Origin: Chloroflexota bacterium
GTDB lineage: Bacteria > Chloroflexota > UBA6077 > JACQUR01
NCBI GenBank assembly: GCA_016210245.1
Contig: JACQUR010000353.1
Span: forward strand, 1 to 20,312
DNA length: 20,312 nucleotides
Direction of reading: 5' to 3'
A model generated the notes under the pieces. That model searched no databases. It was not told where the DNA came from and worked only from the letters and a program-made list of their open reading frames with translations. Made by a program: the position numbers and the translations under genes. Positions 9,201-13,019 of the stretch are shown one piece after another (within the stretch, counting starts at the first letter, position 1; each line of letters begins with the position of its first letter).

Positions 9201-9228
9201 CTGGGTGCTGGCGCTGCTGTTCGGCTAG
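1..9228 (+). CDS. Giant mosaic surface/secreted protein with a Cys-Cys beta-helix repeat (5' end outside window)
   Basis: The frame is open from the first base, so the true start and any signal peptide lie upstream; residues here count from the GTG at base 4. Order: FecR-like end (1-67, TPSAVALVRGTEVE); Pro/Thr linker (68-264); ZU5-like domain (265-385); second linker; PD40/TolB-type propeller (about 450-870); YVTN propeller (about 900-1200); parallel beta-helix from about 1210, with vicinal Cys pairs from 1423 to 2212; a Gln/Ala/Pro/Arg-rich insertion (about 2369-2574); more beta-helix ending in a NosD-like segment (NYWSDYTGTDANGDGLGD, about 2691); jelly-roll-like domain (about 2768-2909) with two Cys; Thr/Pro tail. 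It ends in a short hydrophobic stretch, WGWVLALLFG, with no LPXTG motif. These domain types are usual in extracellular proteins. Binding or structure is more likely than catalysis, since I see no catalytic signature. The stop codon TAG lies at the foot of the downstream palindrome. Function is unknown. Confidence 0.9.
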   Translation, partial: RVVQLMTPSSSYRIETPSAVALVRGTEVETTVTRDKFQVFRARAGSFEVAAGGVTRRVNPGEVTVVPPPPPAPLAPSTRPLAPPTPPSEAGMGANRPDAVDPPPANAVLAAGMGRMLATAVAQATGQAATSTPTLAVPETPTTPTPTAPVTATLGPSATPLPTPTLDSQFLLLLTPDTLLTPGVQLTATSVALTPTLRPTATPTLPGIGGITGATPVTSTPVPPTAAPVPTSAPTAVPTDVPTAVPTSPPSAPAPTATPTAVVTQVVVGSSGGTVAMPDQSASVALPSGAVPDGTTLRIAQAPAPAPVPGVQVAGPVVDISATSASGTSLTTLSQPVQVTLAYTGTPPSSVAWWDGATWQALPSTLNPDSTITGTTIHFSLFAAVRSTAATATATSTATETPTATATATVTAVATSTPTSTLRPVVTPAAACGTGTPVPTSTPGPTATAGAGGAILRLSVSGNGAQGNGASFQAAMSADGRYVAFASEADNLAAGDTNCVADIFVRDTLANTVARVSVASDGTPADGSSFRPSISTDGRYVAFESYADNLVPGDTNGRLDVFVRDTVASTTTRISVSSSGVQGNGDSYDAAISADGRSVAFVSTAGNLVSNDVSGYSDIFVRDLVAGTTTRVSVSMTGDDGNGYSSSPAISADGRSVAFASIASNLVANDTYCYSYYYYSYQCTDVFVRDLQTSTTTRVSVDSSGVQGNGHSYSPAISADGHYVAFYSDASNLVPGDTNGQSDVFVRDTVASTTTRVSVDSTGLQGNSPSFDPAISPDGRYVAFSSAATNLAVASHWGRSEVFVRDTSANTTMLLSVDGSGVPGEGRSSDPALSADGSSVVFTSEAGNLVAGDTNSATDIFRRLRAAILATPTPTATSVRPTSVVPTATATPIGPGPGLRVVGTVAVGGSPMGVGVNPRTNRVYVATGSGNAIAVVDGAANVVAATIAAPDAGANPSAVGVNARANEVYVGNSGLASAYALGPGDTITRTLALATPASGSSIGVDPQAGRIFLAQGGANSIRSFTRSVSYYSGVDYSSFIDLSAGDGPRNIAANPNTHRAYASNSTAGTISAIDTAANAVATVVPVGANPSGLEVNPATNRLYVANSGDNTVSVIDGLANAVATVVPVGNEPMGVAVNLATNRIYVANRGSGTVSILDGASNTVVATVAVGSSPSGVAVNPRTNRVYVTNSGDGTVTVIEDVVAPPTPTTRVVAPDCTGQSSPCSTSIQAAVDAATPGDAISIQAGTYAEQVKIGKPLTLQGAGASTVVDAAGSSFGLYVSAWNVAIKDLKVVGATAPDPAPPPSPTPDVALPVGGIVVDLSARNVLLQGTTLDGNRRGLVAVGENLSIAANTVTNSLADGMLLSKGPLSQYLFPAGEFLAIANNTIAGAGGRGIFSQYADFMDSIALVGNTISGATNEAVEACCYANEGPVQTLVFSGNTITHAASTDTVDICCWVNNLKDADIASIAITSNTITNTTSSYYYDLLDACCVVENVEGINVGSISVTDNVVTGMGDLDVCCPLESVNSRGPASGNTLPFTVRPSSIGPITVSRNVVRGGGDLEFCCPLEEVNDFSVGSSNSGAVAIGAITVAGIVLTDNTVLNGGELDFCCPLEDINDFYVYSSNSGALTIGSITVGDLVVSNNTVRGGDDLEVCCPLEEVNEFYVGDDNSGRVTVGPIAMGAMRVVNNVTSEGSGLDFCCPVEDVQDFWGFARNSGQVTVGGITLGDIVLSGNSVSRGGYIELCCPIEWVNTFSTYSDNRGDISVGPFVAGRILVTDNTLAGTGDELDVCCPLEDVHEWSIGSNNGGRVDIGSFTVGDLVVTSNLVSGGGDVDVCCPLEDVHEPWVASNNSRPVTAGGFSMGNIVISNNAASGGGGIEVCCPLEDVYLPGVGSGNSGSVTIGGATFGQLTVAGNSGSYFDLCCPVEWVSQVQVSATNSGSVTFGPFAMGNLTASENAVAPQVDRYGNWDSGDFDVCCPIEDVGSANLYGNSGTITIGSTTIGDVVVTSNRVSGGGDLEVCCPIEDVNDDTWVSNNSGTITQGAVQLGSLIVTGNTVADGGWLDVCCPVEYVNDVYVQGNAAGGSTTLAPVVVGNITVSGNVANGGGTLDVSEPLYRVNRSSFGSGTSANRGGSINLGSVSVGSASVTANAASGAGAEIEACCAAMYVGEATIPGDNGANITLGATSVGPVSISNNTLANTTPSAYKEFDVCCLVEHVGNVAIGDGNTGTISGGTTTILSINVDNNRVDGAQFDAADMDQGVGSSAAIGPISLSGNRVTGSPGHGLTTRDGYGGFLGMGGKSQSVAIANNVIANSALNGIDAQAIASGGAISLSGNTVSGSGGAGILVDQGTGIVVQDNTATGGQVGIQAGPAPSPTAAAAPSARTAATTNTDTARQQRRTEARKKVEARQQARGQTRAAEQRQAPAQRTQPTRPQVQPGLPQAQPGQQAQPPTPQAQPRQPQAQPHQQQAQARKQQAQTHRQQARAHQQPPQAQRQQAPAPRAQAARPQKPAREDGKSRIQRLKSEVESRKSKAESPTSGAQKPLAPRASQLGTRDSGLRTQDSTLRTRRTADRLTIKGNNVSGAGIGLQASGTEGLRLEANTLHDNATAGLSLVGVTNSVVVGNQVANNASLGIQAAGAGAPTPTTTPVALVPVAVYANNVVKSSSGLTARDDSAAGAVTWYDPATTRGNYWSDYTGTDANGDGLGDTPYTLAGTAGAQDPFPCMAPVPSGSTTCSALARTPTPSVTPTASATATITPTGMPTALVANGTFDVDASGWSWANIDSAGGWQSSGGNPGGNFILNDNGSCATDPTISQTISGLTVGQTYRISGDFQSVYSGAGSPSPLSFGVAIGGTVLLELPRPSPETAWQTFAVSFVASASTATLSLSAERNCDDSSYRVDNIALLPVSPAPTATATATATATATPTTAPSETPTATAAASPTQMATATSTPTQTAAATATPSATSTVASTPTATATIGATPTATSTPSPTAAATATSTPTETPTPSPSPAATATATSTPQPTQAETPTPTQTPTPAQTLAPLPPRSAAPASSPAASDPVTVVWGWVLALLFG
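205..795 (+). repeat. Pro/Thr/Ala low-complexity linker
   Basis: About 197 residues of proline-rich then PTPTATP-type sequence connect the FecR-like and ZU5-like domains. The DNA is a loose array of ACG/CCG/GCC codons. Similar Thr/Pro linkers recur at about 1159-1350, 2614-2690, 8215-8300 and 8735-9150, always between folded domains. They are probably extended, possibly O-glycosylated spacers; glycosylation is inference. The base composition of these stretches leaves long open frames on the opposite strand that are not genes. Confidence 0.85.
796..1158 (+). other. ZU5-like domain
   Basis: The segment begins SSGGTVAMPDQSASVALPSG, continues AVPDGTTLRI, and closes with SVAWWDGATWQALP and HFSLFAAV. 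The G-G-T-V start, the P-x-G-A-V-P-x-G-T core and the closing H-F-S-L-F-A-V strand are the pattern of ZU5-like domains in bacterial surface proteins. In other proteins such domains support self-processing or assembly; here the role is unknown. Confidence 0.6.
1354..2613 (+). repeat. PD40/TolB-type propeller repeats (seven, 58-residue period)
   Basis: The motif [DE]-[IV]-F-V-R-D occurs at 1504, 1678, 1852, 2053, 2227 and 2401, with a degenerate DIFRRL at 2575. Spacing is exactly 174 bp (58 codons) except for one interval of 201 bp. Each unit also carries a SADGRYVAF-type strand and a NLVPGDTNG-type turn, as in PD40 repeats. Seven units would fit one closed seven-bladed propeller. The long interval carries a Tyr-rich loop bracketed by Cys. 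Confidence 0.8.
2701..3600 (+). repeat. YVTN-type beta-propeller (seven blades)
   Basis: Seven units of about 40-45 residues carry the V-x-V-G-x-x-P-x-G-V-x-V-N-P-x-T-N-R-x-Y-V-x-N pattern followed by a V-I-D-G strand. Blades 1 and 4-7 are close to the family consensus; blades 2 and 3 (around 2830-3080) are diverged. YVTN propellers are typical of surface-layer and other extracellular proteins and serve as interaction platforms. The last blade runs directly into a short Pro/Thr spacer before the beta-helix. Confidence 0.85.
4270..6639 (+). repeat. Beta-helix repeats with vicinal Cys-Cys pairs (CCPxE repeat)
   Basis: In-frame Cys-Cys codon pairs start at 4270, 4360, 4468, 4558, 4693, 4828, 4963, 5098, 5233, 5371, 5506, 5641, 5767, 5929, 6061, 6196, 6484 and 6634. 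A nineteenth position at 6334 reads SE instead. From 4558 to 6196 the usual spacing is 135 bp (45 residues), and all thirteen pairs are followed by Pro, an aliphatic residue and Glu. The consensus is [LIF]-[DE]-[VFL]-C-C-P-[LIV]-E-[DEWYS]-V, then often N-S-G, a V-T-I-G-x-I-x-V-G strand and a V-S-N-N strand. The Asn-rich turns and short strands are those of a right-handed parallel beta-helix, so 45 residues would be two rungs. I do not recognise this repeat as a named family. Confidence 0.85.
7568..7616 (+). repeat. Translated heptanucleotide array A (GTCGAAA type)
   Basis: Seven consecutive 7-bp units: GTCTGAA twice, then GTCGAAA and GCCGAAA alternating twice, then a degenerate GTCCGAC. Because three units equal seven codons, the protein shows a seven-residue echo (LKSEVES, RKSKAES). 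It lies inside the coding sequence and keeps the frame. Confidence 0.85.
7637..7713 (+). repeat. Translated heptanucleotide array B (TCAGGAC type)
   Basis: Eleven consecutive 7-bp units: TCGCACC, TCGCGCC, TCGCAAC, TCGGGAC twice, TCAGGAC three times, TCAACAC, TCAGGAC and TCGTCGG. The outer units are degenerate and the inner ones nearly identical. Translation gives a seven-residue echo (GTRDSGL, RTQDSTL). Read on the opposite strand the units (GTCCTGA, GTCCCGA) loosely resemble array A, so A and B may be the two arms of a decayed inverted element centred near 7626. Confidence 0.85.
8071..8136 (+). other. NosD-like terminal beta-helix segment
   Basis: The sequence GNYWSDYTGTDANGDGLGD followed by TPYTL is the hallmark ending of NosD-type periplasmic beta-helix proteins (N-Y-W-S-D-Y, then D-x-N-G-D-G-x-G-D-x-P-Y). 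The D-x-N-x-D-G pattern resembles a calcium-binding loop. It marks the end of the beta-helix. It does not by itself imply a role in nitrous oxide reductase maturation. Confidence 0.7.
8305..8732 (+). other. Jelly-roll-like carbohydrate-binding-type domain
   Basis: The segment starts NGTFDVDASGWSW, contains ISQTISGLTVGQTYRISGDF and TAWQTFAVSFVA, and ends DDSSYRVDNIALLPV. This N-G-x-F…G-W start, the central G-L-x-x-G-x-T-Y and the final D-N-I-x-L are the pattern of CBM4/9-like and related jelly-roll modules. Two cysteines (GSCATD and RNCDD) could form a disulfide. The ligand is unknown. Confidence 0.6.
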
Positions 9229-9312
9229 GGGGCACGGGTTGGAGGTTGGAGGTTGGAGGTAGTCCGTCCAACCTTCAACCTTCAACCTCCAACCTCCAAC
9301 CCGTGCCCCCTA
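9226..9312. terminator. Convergent palindrome with TTGGAGG heptamers; arms end in the two stop codons
   Basis: The left arm 9226-9260 and the reverse complement of the right arm 9278-9312 match at 34 of 35 bases around a 17-base loop. Each arm runs TAGGGGGCACGGG and then three copies of the heptamer TTGGAGG, one of them altered to TTGAAGG in the right arm. The first three bases of each arm are the TAG stop of the converging gene. The expected product is a very stable hairpin in either transcript, so a bidirectional terminator or 3'-end stabiliser is likely. There is no obvious U-tract. Confidence 0.75.
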
Positions 9313-12000
9313 CGACGGCACGATTCCGATGGTGTTCGTCCCGCCGCGGCGGCCGTTGAAGTACATCGACCGCTCCACCACCACGGGCAGCTCGCTATCG
9401 ACCCGGGTGGAGAGCCCGGGGGTGTTGGGCACCAGCAGATTGGCCAGGAAGGTGGCGCGAGTGTTGGCGCCGACCCTGGCCGGGAATTCCACCACCTGCC
9501 CGGTCTCGGTGCTGAAAGTCAGGGTGATGTTGGTGGGCTGACCGTTCGGGTTGGCCACCAGGATCCAGGTCTCGAAGGGCGCGGCGGTCGAGCCCTCCGC
9601 CAGTTGCCAGCGCACGGACGGGGCGACCGCTCCGAGCGTATCGTGGGTGGCCACCGCCTGCGGGCCAAAGAACATGGAGCGCTCGGCCACGATGGGCTCC
9701 TGCGCCTCCACCCGGATACCGAAGGCCTCGTTCGCCAGCAGCAGGTTGGCAGAGATGGTCGTGCGGGCGTTGGCCGCCAGCGTCAGCGGCAGGTCGAGCA
9801 CCGTGCCGTCGTCGCGCAGGAAGCGCAGCGTGGCCCCGACCGGGCGCGGGTTCGGGTTCTGGAGCAGCACGAAGGTGTTGAACGCCACTCCTGGCACGCT
9901 CGGCTGGGAGGAGCCCTCGCCGAAGAGCCACAGGGTGGAGGGAGTCGTCGCGGCCGGCGCGCCGTGGCCGCCGACGGGCGCGCCGATGGGGCCGACGAAC
10001 ATAGCCCGCTCGACCACCACCGGCACGCTGCTCTCGACCAGGGTGGAGAAGCCGGCCGCGGGCACGAACTGATTGGCCAGCAGGGTAAAGCGGCTGGTGG
10101 CTGCCACGACCTCCTGGTGAGTGACCATCGACCCGTTTTCGAGCTGGAAGGTGAAGGTCACCTGGGCCGCCTGCGGGCCGGGGTTCTGAACCTGGATCCA
10201 GGTCTTGAAGTCACCCTGGCTGGAGCCTTCGGCCAGGAACCAGCGCCGCGCCGGGGCAGGCAGCGCCGCGCTCACGTGCCCATCCGGGCCGAAGAACATC
10301 GCCCGCTCGGCGAACACCTGGCGGCTGGCGTCGACGCGCGTGCTCACGGCCACGCCAGGCAGCAGGTCGTCCAGCAGGATCGAGGTGCGAGAGGTGGGGG
10401 CGAGCTGGCGCACGAAGGCGCGGGCCGCGCCCCGGTCATCGATCAGGGTCAGCGTGGCCGTGGTCGGCTGCGAGCTGGGGTTCTGGAGCAGGATCCAGGT
10501 ATCGAACCCCGCCTGGGTGGAGCCCTCGGCGAAGAACAGGGTGGTGGCACCCACGGAGAGCTGGGCGCTCGCCCCGGCTAGAGGTGCGATGCCGCGCTGG
10601 AGCTCGCAGCCGCCGACGACGATCTCGAAGGGGCCGGGCGGCAGGTTGGAGGGCACGCTGGCCACGTTCTCGCCCTGGCCGCTGCCGCTGATGGCGATGG
10701 TGGCCAGGTTCAGGTTGAAAGCAGGGGCAAGCCCCAGGCCGATGTTCTGGGCCGGGCCGCGGATGCCGATACACTGCGTCGTCCCGGCCGCCTGGGTGAA
10801 GGCCTCCGCACGTACCCGGATAGCCTCGCCCGGCAGGGCCCGGCTGGGCGCCAGGATGACCGTCGGCGCGGTGAACTGTGGCTCGGCTATGGTGAACGCC
10901 CAGATCCCACTATCGGTCCCGGCGAACAGGGTCTGCGGCGCGGCCCGGTCGATCGCCAGGCTGAGCACCGTGACCGTACCCAGCTCCGGGTTCAGCTCCA
11001 GCCAGCGGTCGCCCCCGTCGGTGCTGCGGATCACCCCCCGGCCGCTGGTCCCCGCGTAGATGGTCTGGGCGTTGAGCGGATTGGCCAGCACATCGTGGAC
11101 CACGACGTTACCGAACTCGTCGGCCGTCGTCCGCTGCCAGGTCAGGCCGCCGTCCTGGCTGCGCCACACGCCCGCGTCCTGGCCCACGGTGCCGGCCCCC
11201 AGGAAGGCCACGGTGGCGCTGGCGAAGGTGACGTCGTTCACGCCATCGGTGAGCGCCAGCACCTGCTGCCAGTTGGCCCCGCCATCGGTGCTGCGGAACA
11301 CCCCGCCAGAGCCGCCCTCGGTCACCCCGCCAGCCAGGAGCAGGCTCGGGGTGGTGGGGTTAACAGCCACTCCCAGGATGTCCACGTTCTGGATGCGCGA
11401 GCCTGTCTGTGGATCGAACCAGGTCAGGCCGCGATCCGTGCTCTTCCGGATCGGGGGAGCGCCGCCGGCGTAGACGAGGTTGGGATTCGATGGGTCGATG
11501 GCGATCGCCGCGGCAAACCCGCGGAGCACCAGGTTCCAGGTGCGCCCGCCATCGGCGCTGCGGTGGACGCCGGCCACTTCGTCGATAGCCCCGCTGCGCC
11601 CCGTCGCAGCGAAGGCGATGTTCGGATCCGCAGGGTCAAAGGCCAGGTCGCGGATGGTGAAGTTCTGCAGCCCCAGGTTCTGGCCGGTGAAGGCGGCGCC
11701 AGCGTCCTGGGAGCGGAACACCCCCTGGCCGGTCTGGCCGTCGGTGCCGGCCAGGAGCACGCGATGGTCGCTGGGATGGACTGCCAGGGCGCCGACCCGC
11801 AGGCCCGCCAGGCCGAGCTGCGACCAGAGCCCCACCGCGGCCAGGGCCAGCGGCGCCCCCGCGAGGGCCAGCAGGCCGGCCAGGATGGCGGCGAGCACTG
11901 GCATCCGAGTGGCGAGTAGCGATGCTGCGACAAGTCCAGGATAAGCGGGGCGAGTGGCGAGCGCAGGGCCAGCCGGTACACGAATGCGTGGGGGCGACAT
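9310..12000 (-). CDS. Secreted Asp-box beta-propeller protein with four C-terminal FAEGS-type repeats
   Basis: The start chosen is the ATG at 12000, six bases after AGGAG (12007-12011), giving 896 residues; the frame stays open to 12153, and an ATG at 12006 touches the AGGAG and is less likely. A long N-region leads into a hydrophobic segment (about 33-55, PVLAAILAGLLALAGAPLAL), probably a signal peptide cleaved near LALA-A. Residues about 60-395 carry six S-x-D-x-G Asp-box motifs (such as FRSTDGGANW, WRSQDGGLTW), as in VPS10/BNR propellers. An Ig-like region with two Cys follows (about 400-490). Then come four units of about 100 residues, each opening FAEGSTQAGFDTWILLQNP or similar and closing V-x-x-E-R-x-M-[FY]-F, a repeat seen in Chloroflexota and Actinobacteria surface proteins. 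No hydrolase catalytic residues are evident. It converges on the giant gene, so the two could serve the same cell surface, but they are not co-transcribed. The substrate is unknown. Confidence 0.85.
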   Translation of the reverse strand: MSPPRIRVPAGPALATRPAYPGLVAASLLATRMPVLAAILAGLLALAGAPLALAAVGLWSQLGLAGLRVGALAVHPSDHRVLLAGTDGQTGQGVFRSQDAGAAFTGQNLGLQNFTIRDLAFDPADPNIAFAATGRSGAIDEVAGVHRSADGGRTWNLVLRGFAAAIAIDPSNPNLVYAGGAPPIRKSTDRGLTWFDPQTGSRIQNVDILGVAVNPTTPSLLLAGGVTEGGSGGVFRSTDGGANWQQVLALTDGVNDVTFASATVAFLGAGTVGQDAGVWRSQDGGLTWQRTTADEFGNVVVHDVLANPLNAQTIYAGTSGRGVIRSTDGGDRWLELNPELGTVTVLSLAIDRAAPQTLFAGTDSGIWAFTIAEPQFTAPTVILAPSRALPGEAIRVRAEAFTQAAGTTQCIGIRGPAQNIGLGLAPAFNLNLATIAISGSGQGENVASVPSNLPPGPFEIVVGGCELQRGIAPLAGASAQLSVGATTLFFAEGSTQAGFDTWILLQNPSSQPTTATLTLIDDRGAARAFVRQLAPTSRTSILLDDLLPGVAVSTRVDASRQVFAERAMFFGPDGHVSAALPAPARRWFLAEGSSQGDFKTWIQVQNPGPQAAQVTFTFQLENGSMVTHQEVVAATSRFTLLANQFVPAAGFSTLVESSVPVVVERAMFVGPIGAPVGGHGAPAATTPSTLWLFGEGSSQPSVPGVAFNTFVLLQNPNPRPVGATLRFLRDDGTVLDLPLTLAANARTTISANLLLANEAFGIRVEAQEPIVAERSMFFGPQAVATHDTLGAVAPSVRWQLAEGSTAAPFETWILVANPNGQPTNITLTFSTETGQVVEFPARVGANTRATFLANLLVPNTPGLSTRVDSELPVVVERSMYFNGRRGGTNTIGIVPS

Positions 12001-12006
12001 GGACAT

Positions 12007-12011
12007 CTCCT
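12007..12011 (-). promoter_or_regulatory. Ribosome binding site deciding the propeller gene start
   Basis: AGGAG on the minus strand is followed by ATGTCC and then the chosen ATG at 12000, a spacing of six bases. The first ATG abuts the AGGAG with no spacer, which makes initiation there unlikely. Confidence 0.6.
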
Positions 12012-12164
12012 GTCTGCCAGGCAAGGTAGCGACCAGCCCCCTCGGCCACCGCGGGGCGGGCCGCGGACCGCATCCGGCAGCAGGAGTTGTGCCGGCATCC
12101 GGCTGTAGGGGCAGGCCCCTGTGCCATCTGCTCCAACTTGGAGCGCCTTGCAAGACTCACCGCC

Positions 12165-12183
12165 GAGACGCAGAGACGCAGAG
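12165..12183 (+). repeat. GAGACGCA octamer tandem repeat
   Basis: Two full copies of GAGACGCA followed by GAG lie just after the vapC stop and before the left inverted repeat. I recall cgcagagacgcagag-type sequence as a dispersed intergenic repeat in several bacterial phyla; copy number in this genome cannot be judged from the window. Confidence 0.5.
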
Positions 12184-12202
12184 TTCTTTATAGCTCATGG
12201 TC

Positions 12203-12622
12203 TCAGCCCTCGTCGGCGACGAGAGCAAAGCCAGGGATGGCGAAGTGGTGGTCGAAGGCAAACGTGTCCTGCAGCCCGAGACGGCGCATCGCGACGAACG
12301 AGGTCGCGTCCACGTAGCTGAAGTCCTGGTCGTCGTACTGGACCAGTAGATCCTCGGCTGTTTCCTCCCAGGACTCTGGGACGAACACCCGCTGCACGAA
12401 CGCGCTGTTCCGAGTGCGCCGTAGGAACTCCTGGGCGGCTCTGTAGCCAAGACGCACGCGGAGCAAGGTGTACGTCTCGCCGGCAACGTGATTGCTGGTC
12501 AGCAGCGTCCGTCGCTCGCGGAGGAGACGCCGCAGGCGCTGCTCGGCCTGGACGTGGTGGGTATCACCGCTATCCGCCAGCGCGTACCAGGCGGAGGTGT
12601 CGACGAAGACGGCCCGCGTCAC
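12203..12622 (-). CDS. vapC: VapC-type PIN-domain ribonuclease toxin
   Basis: The 139-residue protein is the usual size for a VapC toxin, a metal-dependent RNase that cleaves tRNA or other RNA to arrest growth when its antitoxin is lost. It starts with the PIN signature FVDTSAWYAL (Asp8). Further acidic residues are at the expected places: Glu49 in HVAGETYTLL, Asp105 in YVDATSF and Asp124 in AFDHHF, so the active site looks complete. The start is GTG at 12622, and its GTGA overlaps the stop of the upstream antitoxin gene, implying translational coupling. The pair lies inside a segment framed by inverted and direct repeats. The specific RNA target is unknown. Confidence 0.9.
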   Translation of the reverse strand: MTRAVFVDTSAWYALADSGDTHHVQAEQRLRRLLRERRTLLTSNHVAGETYTLLRVRLGYRAAQEFLRRTRNSAFVQRVFVPESWEETAEDLLVQYDDQDFSYVDATSFVAMRRLGLQDTFAFDHHFAIPGFALVADEG

Positions 12623-12879
12623 CGCGAGCGGCCTTTGAGACGGTGTTCAGCCAGAACCCGGTCGTGCTCCTCCGAGACGCGCCCCGGGCCAGCATCGCCC
12701 AGACCGATAATGCCGAAGATCGGATCCTCTTCTTCTCCAGCTTGCTCCTGCTCGAGGAGCCGACGCGCGGCCAGTCGCAGGAGGTTGGCCCTGGACGTGC
12801 CCCGCTGGCGAGCGAGGTGGTCCAGCGCGGCGCTGAGATCAGACGGAAGGTAGATCTGGGTGCGGCGCATGCGTTGCAT
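12619..12879 (-). CDS. vapB: VapB-like ribbon-helix-helix antitoxin
   Basis: From the ATG at 12879 this encodes 86 residues. The N terminus (MRRTQIYLPSDLSAALDHLA, then RQRGTSRANLLRLAARRLLE) is a typical ribbon-helix-helix DNA-binding fold: one beta strand and two helices. The C-terminal half is acidic and then basic (EQEQAGEEEDP … EHRLKGRSR) and should wrap the toxin. The start was chosen because GGAGAGG lies just upstream and because such antitoxins begin right before the strand; the frame is open to 12972 and longer forms would add a non-family extension. Its stop overlaps the vapC start by four bases. It is expected to repress its own operon through the inverted repeat at 12897-12920. Confidence 0.8.
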   Translation of the reverse strand: MQRMRRTQIYLPSDLSAALDHLARQRGTSRANLLRLAARRLLEQEQAGEEEDPIFGIIGLGDAGPGRVSEEHDRVLAEHRLKGRSR

Positions 12880-12896
12880 CGCCCTCTCCAACTCGA

Positions 12897-12920
12897 TATA
12901 CATTGCATGTGGCAAGTATA
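12897..12920 (-). promoter_or_regulatory. Putative vapBC operator and promoter
   Basis: On the plus strand TATACATTGC, ATGTG and GCAAGTATA form an inverted repeat with one unpaired A, 17 bases upstream of the vapB start. It is the most AT-rich spot in the neighbourhood. On the minus strand it contains TATACT, a good -10-like hexamer, so repressor binding would block the promoter. No convincing -35 is seen. Confidence 0.5.
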
Positions 12921-13019
12921 CATCATCATGCTGGTCCTCTGCTGGCATGCCGAGATCAACCTCCAGGTCCAACCAGAAAAGACCGTTGGAGCAGATGGCC
13001 CCTGTGCCTGCCCCTACGT

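Larger units (their letters stand above)
12105..13017. mobile_element. vapBC-carrying insertion with terminal inverted repeats and 12-bp direct repeats
   Basis: Reading rightwards: GTAGGGGCA (12105-12113), GGCCCCTGTGCC (12114-12125), ATCTGCTCCAAC (12126-12137), the cassette, GTTGGAGCAGAT (12985-12996), GGCCCCTGTGCC again (12997-13008), TGCCCCTAC (13009-13017). The inner 12-mers are perfect inverted repeats bounding 871 bp, the next 12-mers are perfect direct repeats, and the outermost 9-mers are inverted. Removing the cassette and one direct repeat leaves a 30-bp perfect palindrome with a 6-base loop just after the stop of the 13020-13388 gene. Both ends also hold subterminal hairpins (12130-12144 and 12968-12990). 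No transposase is present, so it would need to be mobilised in trans. The alternative reading is two copies of one 33-bp inverted repeat differing only in a flipped 6-bp centre. Confidence 0.6.

Noticed and set aside
9253..10581. A 442-codon plus-strand frame opposite the propeller protein gene, starting inside the palindrome
   Set aside because: Its repeat pattern mirrors the FAEGS-type repeats of the real minus-strand gene, and it has no ribosome site.
12070..12103. Two copies of GCATCCGGC and a small GCCGG-cat-CCGGC palindrome upstream of the propeller gene
   Set aside because: Too short in such GC-rich DNA to separate from chance; no promoter elements accompany them.
12001..12153. Upstream extension of the propeller protein to the frame start at 12153
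   Set aside because: The extension has no ribosome site, precedes the signal-like segment with unrelated sequence, and would run into the direct repeat and inverted repeat of the vapBC insertion.
12880..12972. Longer antitoxin starting at 12972
   Set aside because: It would place the operator-like inverted repeat inside the gene and add an extension not expected for ribbon-helix-helix antitoxins; a good ribosome site precedes 12879.
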